From NCBI GenBank assembly GCA_036541255.1, contig JAZHDD010000067.1, forward strand, positions 66,666 through 130,665: DNA of 64,000 nt, in the 5' to 3' direction. Origin of the DNA: Paucidesulfovibrio sp036541255. Its GTDB lineage: Bacteria > Desulfobacterota > Desulfovibrionia > Desulfovibrionales > Desulfovibrionaceae. This document shows positions 61,073 through 64,000 of the stretch, one piece after another. Below the pieces are notes generated by a model. It made no database searches. It had not been told where the DNA came from and was given only the letters and a program-made list of their open reading frames with translations. The translations under genes were made by a program, and so were the position numbers. How positions within the stretch are numbered: position 1 is the stretch's first letter; each line of letters starts with the position of its first letter.

Positions 61073-63265
61073 ATGGACGATCAAGCCATAGCCGTGGGAG
61101 GCCCCAGGGAAAAGGAACGCAAGCGCAGGCGTCGCGAGCTGGTCATTGCCCTGGCCGGCGTGGTGCTGGTGGCGGTGATCACCTTTATCCAGCTGAAATA
61201 TATGGGTCAGGACTCCTATCTTTTCCTGGGCCTGTTCAACCTCAACTTCATTCTGCTGCTTCTGGTCCTGTTCATTGTCATGCGCAACGCGGTCAAGCTG
61301 CTTCTGGAGCGCCGCCGCAAGGTGCTTGGTTCGCGGCTGCGAACGCGCATGGTCATGGCCTTTGTGCTGCTCTCCCTGATTCCGACCACCCTGATGTTTC
61401 TGGTGTCCATCAAGTTCGTGCAAACCTCGGTGGACTATTGGTTCAAGGTCCAGGTCGAGGACAGCATGGAGCAGGCCTTGAGCCTTTCGGAGACTTTCTA
61501 TCGCAACAGCCATGAGCGGCTGGCCCATCAGGCCGAGGTGCTGGAAAAGGCCGTGCGCGAGCGCGAGTTCCGTTGGGGCGGCAAGGCCATGGAGGCCTTT
61601 GTTCAGGAAAAGTACGACGAGTGGGGCTTGAATCTGCTCGGCGTGGTCGATGCGGACGGAAAATATGTGAACCTTGTCCGGGATCAGCGCGTGCGCCGGG
61701 CCTGGGGAGCCATTGAAGGGGAGATCCGCCGCCGCTATCAGGTGGCGCCGGAGTCGGCCTTTCTGCTCAAGGGCGGGGGCGTGGATTATGTGGTGGTCTA
61801 CCGCCCCGTGGACGAGGGGCGCTCGGGCTATTTGGTTTTGGCCGACAATCTGGGCTGGGACGTGCATGAAAAGCTGCGGCAGGTCATCAACGGCCTGAAC
61901 GAGTACCAGAAGCTCAAAAATCTCAAGAGCCCCTGGAAAACGACCTTGTACATGACCCTCGGGGTCATGACATCGCTGATCATCCTGGGGGCGGTCTGGT
62001 TCGGGTTCCGGCTGGCCAAGGAGCTTTCCGCGCCCATCCAGGCCCTGGCCGTGGGCACGGAACGCGTGGCGCGCGGGGATCTTTCGGTCCGGCTGGAAGA
62101 CCGTTCCGACGACGAATTGGGCTTTCTGGTCAAGTCCTTCAACTCCATGATCGACGATCTGCGCGAGAGCCGCGCCCGGCTGGACACGTACAACCGCCGC
62201 CTCTCCCTGCAAAACCGCGAGCTGGAGCGGCGTGGCCGTTACATCGAGGCCGTGCTCGACAACGTCACCTCCGGCGTGGTGACCATGGACCAGGAAGGCA
62301 AGGTCGGGACCATGAACCGGGCCGCCGAAGAAATGCTCGGTCTTTCCGCCCGGGAAGTCATCGGCAGGAAACCGCTCATGTTCTTGCAGGGCGAGTTCGC
62401 GGACATGCTGCGCCAGGCCCGCGAGCAGATGGAGGCCGACCCGCAGTCCCTGTGGCAGCGCCAGTTGGAGTTGCGGACCAAGAGTTCCCCGTCCAAGTTT
62501 TTTGTCAGTGTGGTTTCCTTGCGGGCCAAGGATGGCGAAGCCTACGGCATCGTGGCCGTGTTCGAGGACATCACCGAGCTGGAAAAAGTGCAGCGCATGG
62601 CGGCCTGGCGCGAGGTGGCCCGGCGCATCGCCCATGAGATCAAGAATCCGCTCACGCCCATCAAGCTGTCGGCCCAGCGCCTGCAGCGCCGCTATGGCGG
62701 GGACAAGGCCGACAAGACATTCGAGGAGTGCACCGAACTGATCGTGCGTCAGGTGGAGCGCATCCAGCAGATGGTCACGCAGTTTTCCGCCTATGCCAAG
62801 CTGCCCGAAGTCTCTCCCCAGCCGGATGATCTGGGCGCGCTTCTTGAAGAGGTCGTGGCCATGTTTTCCAATACCCATCGGGCCGTGCGCTGGAGTCTGG
62901 ATATGGACCCGGATATTCCTCCCTTTCCTTTTGACCGTGAAGCCATGCGCCGGGTGTTCATCAATCTGCTGAGCAACGCCGCGGAAGTGCTTGCCGGGCG
63001 CAAGGACGGGCGGGTGGAAGTGCGAGCCGAACGGGATCGGGAACGAAACCGGATCATGATTAGCGTTCAGGACAACGGGCCGGGGCTTTCCAAAGAGGAG
63101 GCCGCGAGGCTGTTCGAACCGTATTTTTCGCGCAAGAAGGGCGGCACGGGCCTGGGTCTGGCCATTGTGCGTTCCGTGGTGGGGGACCACCAGGGCGTGG
63201 TGTGGGCTGCGTCGCGTCCCGAGGGCGGCAGCGAGTTCGTCGTGGAATTGCCGGAACGGCCATAA
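61073..63265 (+). CDS. NtrY-like sensor histidine kinase
   Basis: A 730-residue kinase. Three N-terminal TMs come first (ELVIALAGVVLVAVITFIQ, FLGLFNLNFILLLLVLFIV, MVMAFVLLSLIPTTLMFLV). A periplasmic region of about 200 residues, another TM (VMTSLIILGAVWFGF), HAMP and PAS domains follow. HisKA has RRIAHEIKNPLTPIKLSAQRL and HATPase has NLLSNAAEVLAG, DNGPGLS and GTGLGLAIVRSVV. The domain order matches NtrY, which senses redox or nitrogen state with NtrX. Here the regulator is absent: the next gene is the convergent cheW, so it must act on a partner elsewhere. CGGAGGC precedes ATG 61073. Confidence 0.9.
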   Translation: MDDQAIAVGGPREKERKRRRRELVIALAGVVLVAVITFIQLKYMGQDSYLFLGLFNLNFILLLLVLFIVMRNAVKLLLERRRKVLGSRLRTRMVMAFVLLSLIPTTLMFLVSIKFVQTSVDYWFKVQVEDSMEQALSLSETFYRNSHERLAHQAEVLEKAVREREFRWGGKAMEAFVQEKYDEWGLNLLGVVDADGKYVNLVRDQRVRRAWGAIEGEIRRRYQVAPESAFLLKGGGVDYVVVYRPVDEGRSGYLVLADNLGWDVHEKLRQVINGLNEYQKLKNLKSPWKTTLYMTLGVMTSLIILGAVWFGFRLAKELSAPIQALAVGTERVARGDLSVRLEDRSDDELGFLVKSFNSMIDDLRESRARLDTYNRRLSLQNRELERRGRYIEAVLDNVTSGVVTMDQEGKVGTMNRAAEEMLGLSAREVIGRKPLMFLQGEFADMLRQAREQMEADPQSLWQRQLELRTKSSPSKFFVSVVSLRAKDGEAYGIVAVFEDITELEKVQRMAAWREVARRIAHEIKNPLTPIKLSAQRLQRRYGGDKADKTFEECTELIVRQVERIQQMVTQFSAYAKLPEVSPQPDDLGALLEEVVAMFSNTHRAVRWSLDMDPDIPPFPFDREAMRRVFINLLSNAAEVLAGRKDGRVEVRAERDRERNRIMISVQDNGPGLSKEEAARLFEPYFSRKKGGTGLGLAIVRSVVGDHQGVVWAASRPEGGSEFVVELPERP

Positions 63266-63297
63266 AAAAAAGGCCGCTCCCAAAGGAACGGCCCGTT
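63264..63297. terminator. Bidirectional terminator between the kinase and cheW
   Basis: GGCCGCTCC (63272-63280) pairs with GGAACGGCC (63285-63293), one mismatch, CAAA loop. Eight A on the left give a T-run for the minus-strand cheW. CGTTTGT on the right serves the plus strand more weakly. The kinase stop lies at the A-run. Confidence 0.8.
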
Positions 63298-63313
63298 TGT
63301 CCGGTGGTCCGGC

Positions 63314-63829
63314 CTAGGCTGCGGTGCCCAGCTTTTCAAGTTCTTCTTCGTAGAGCAGCTTGCTGACATCCAACAGAATTTTCACGTCGTCGCCGATCTT
63401 GCCCATGCCCTTGATGAACCGGCTTCCCTTGCCCTTGGAAACCTGGGGCGGGGGAGAGACGTGTGCTTCGGGGATGTCGGCCACTTCGTTGACCGTGTCC
63501 ACGACGAGGCCGATGGAGGTGTCGTTGATGCGCACCACGATGACGCAGGTGCGATCGTCGTATTCGCGGGGCTTCATGTTGAAGCGGGTGCGAACGTCCA
63601 TGACCGGGATGACCTGGCCGCGAAGATTGATGACTCCCTTGACGAAGTCAGGCATATCGGGGACTTCGGTAATCCTCTGGATACCGACGATTTCAATCAC
63701 GAATCGGATGTCCAGGCCGTAGTCTTCGTTTCCCAGATGGAAGGTGAGGTACTTGTCCTTTTGGGAGTCACCGTCTTCATCATCCAGGAATTCATCTTCC
63801 ATGGTGTTGTCGAGCTTGTCTTCGGACAT
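63314..63829 (-). CDS. cheW: Chemotaxis adaptor CheW
   Basis: A 171-residue CheW domain, linking chemoreceptors to the CheA kinase. It has the first strand (LTFHLGNEDYGLDIRFV), VINLRGQVIPVMDVRTRF and the second subdomain (VIVVRINDTSIGLVVDTVNEVADI). An acidic N-terminal tail of about 25 residues (EDEFLDDEDGDSQ) is extra. No CheA or receptor gene is nearby, so it is an orphan cheW copy, as is common when several chemosensory systems exist. A strong GGAGGG precedes the ATG at 63829. Confidence 0.95.
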   Translation of the reverse strand: MSEDKLDNTMEDEFLDDEDGDSQKDKYLTFHLGNEDYGLDIRFVIEIVGIQRITEVPDMPDFVKGVINLRGQVIPVMDVRTRFNMKPREYDDRTCVIVVRINDTSIGLVVDTVNEVADIPEAHVSPPPQVSKGKGSRFIKGMGKIGDDVKILLDVSKLLYEEELEKLGTAA

Positions 63830-63890
63830 GTTGGCCCTCCTCTGGATTGATGCTTAATGTGTCATATCGGGGTATGTTCAATTACAAAGC

Positions 63891-63919
63891 ATGATAATGA
63901 AAGTAGCCAAGGGAAGCAA
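63891..63919 (-). promoter_or_regulatory. Probable cheW promoter
   Basis: On the minus strand TTGCTT (63919-63914), a 17-base spacer and TATCAT (63896-63891) lie about 60 bases before the cheW start. No sigma-28 flagellar motif is evident. The region also serves the divergent gene starting at 63963. Confidence 0.45.
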
Positions 63920-63962
63920 GACGATAAACATCATGTTTTGTCAATTATCATTGGAGGGGTAA

Positions 63963-64000
63963 ATGCTCACGCTCATTTTAGGCGGAACCGGCTTTATCGG
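63963..64000 (+). CDS. NAD-dependent epimerase/dehydratase (first 12 codons)
   Basis: The window ends 38 bases into this gene, which starts MLTLILGGTGFIG. The GGTGFIG is the first Rossmann nucleotide loop of SDR-type epimerases and dehydratases. GGAGGGG precedes the ATG. A cobinamide kinase would begin LILGGARSGKS instead, so that is excluded. Product class is likely, substrate unknown. Confidence 0.55.
   Translation, partial: MLTLILGGTGFI

Noticed and set aside
60914..63283. 789-codon minus-strand frame opposite the NtrY-like kinase
   Set aside because: Antisense to a kinase with all H/N/G boxes.
63885..63955. GATAATGA/ATTATCATT resembling a Fur site
   Set aside because: Halves are 50 bases apart and too A/T-simple to call.

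Overview
The window is GC-rich chromosomal DNA from what looks like a Desulfovibrionaceae-type sulfate-reducing deltaproteobacterium. This is inferred from gene content: a class II (B12-dependent) ribonucleotide reductase, an RRM RNA-binding protein, a PocR-domain protein, many sigma-54-type regulators and kinases, and a probable futalosine-route amidohydrolase. No rRNA, tRNA, CRISPR array or intact mobile element was seen. Most genes are housekeeping, and coding density is very high on both strands.

Layout. 1-5.6 kb: start of a geranylgeranyl-reductase-type flavoprotein, a HAD phosphatase, then a leftward run ftsE-ftsX-TPR lipoprotein-ilvD. 5.7-9.4 kb: HbpS/GlcG-like secreted protein, a structured leader and RRM gene, a small basic protein, and class II RNR. 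9.6-12.2 kb: overlapping pabA-pabB-pabC (folate branch). 12.3-15.6 kb: a drug/metabolite transporter and a leftward accessory group (SRPBCC protein, GNAT, and a MerR-methyltransferase gene broken by a stop and a frameshift). 15.8-19.7 kb: aspartate aminotransferase, hisI-hisG, a tiny membrane protein and an EamA transporter. 19.7-20.3 kb: no protein gene, but a consensus sigma-54 promoter followed by a strong hairpin and terminator, a candidate small RNA. 20.3-23.5 kb: PocR protein, phoB-phoR and a 68-residue unknown. 23.6-31.7 kb: dapF, a giant helicase-exonuclease fusion resembling MrfA+MrfB, an NtrC-type regulator with its kinase, and pgi. 32.1-35.2 kb: rlmN, a truncated RHS gene, a G-rich/hairpin repeat block and an HD-domain protein. 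35.2-38.6 kb: pyrB-pyrC and an amidohydrolase. 38.8-41 kb: Cys-rich exported protein, DUF169 protein, radical-SAM protein.

41-52.8 kb is a glycan assembly region. On the minus strand are a WbpE-like aminotransferase and a beta-propeller-like lipoprotein. On the plus strand run an AsnB-type amidotransferase, a GT4 glycosyltransferase, a PglC-like phosphoglycosyl transferase, a universal stress protein, a second DegT aminotransferase, and PglD-, PglE- and PglF-like enzymes. PglF, PglE and PglD together would make UDP-N,N'-diacetylbacillosamine from UDP-GlcNAc, and the PglC-like enzyme would load it onto undecaprenyl phosphate. The surrounding genes would extend or modify the glycan.

53-64 kb: HIT protein, IHF/HU subunit, RlpA-SPOR lipoprotein, a K+ channel with a separately encoded cyclic-nucleotide-binding partner, a LysM lipoprotein, a hypothetical protein, a Lon-related protease, an NtrY-like kinase, CheW, and the first codons of an NAD-dependent epimerase. 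Start sites were chosen from ribosome-binding sites, family N-termini and operon overlaps; shadow reading frames opposite the GC-rich genes were discarded.
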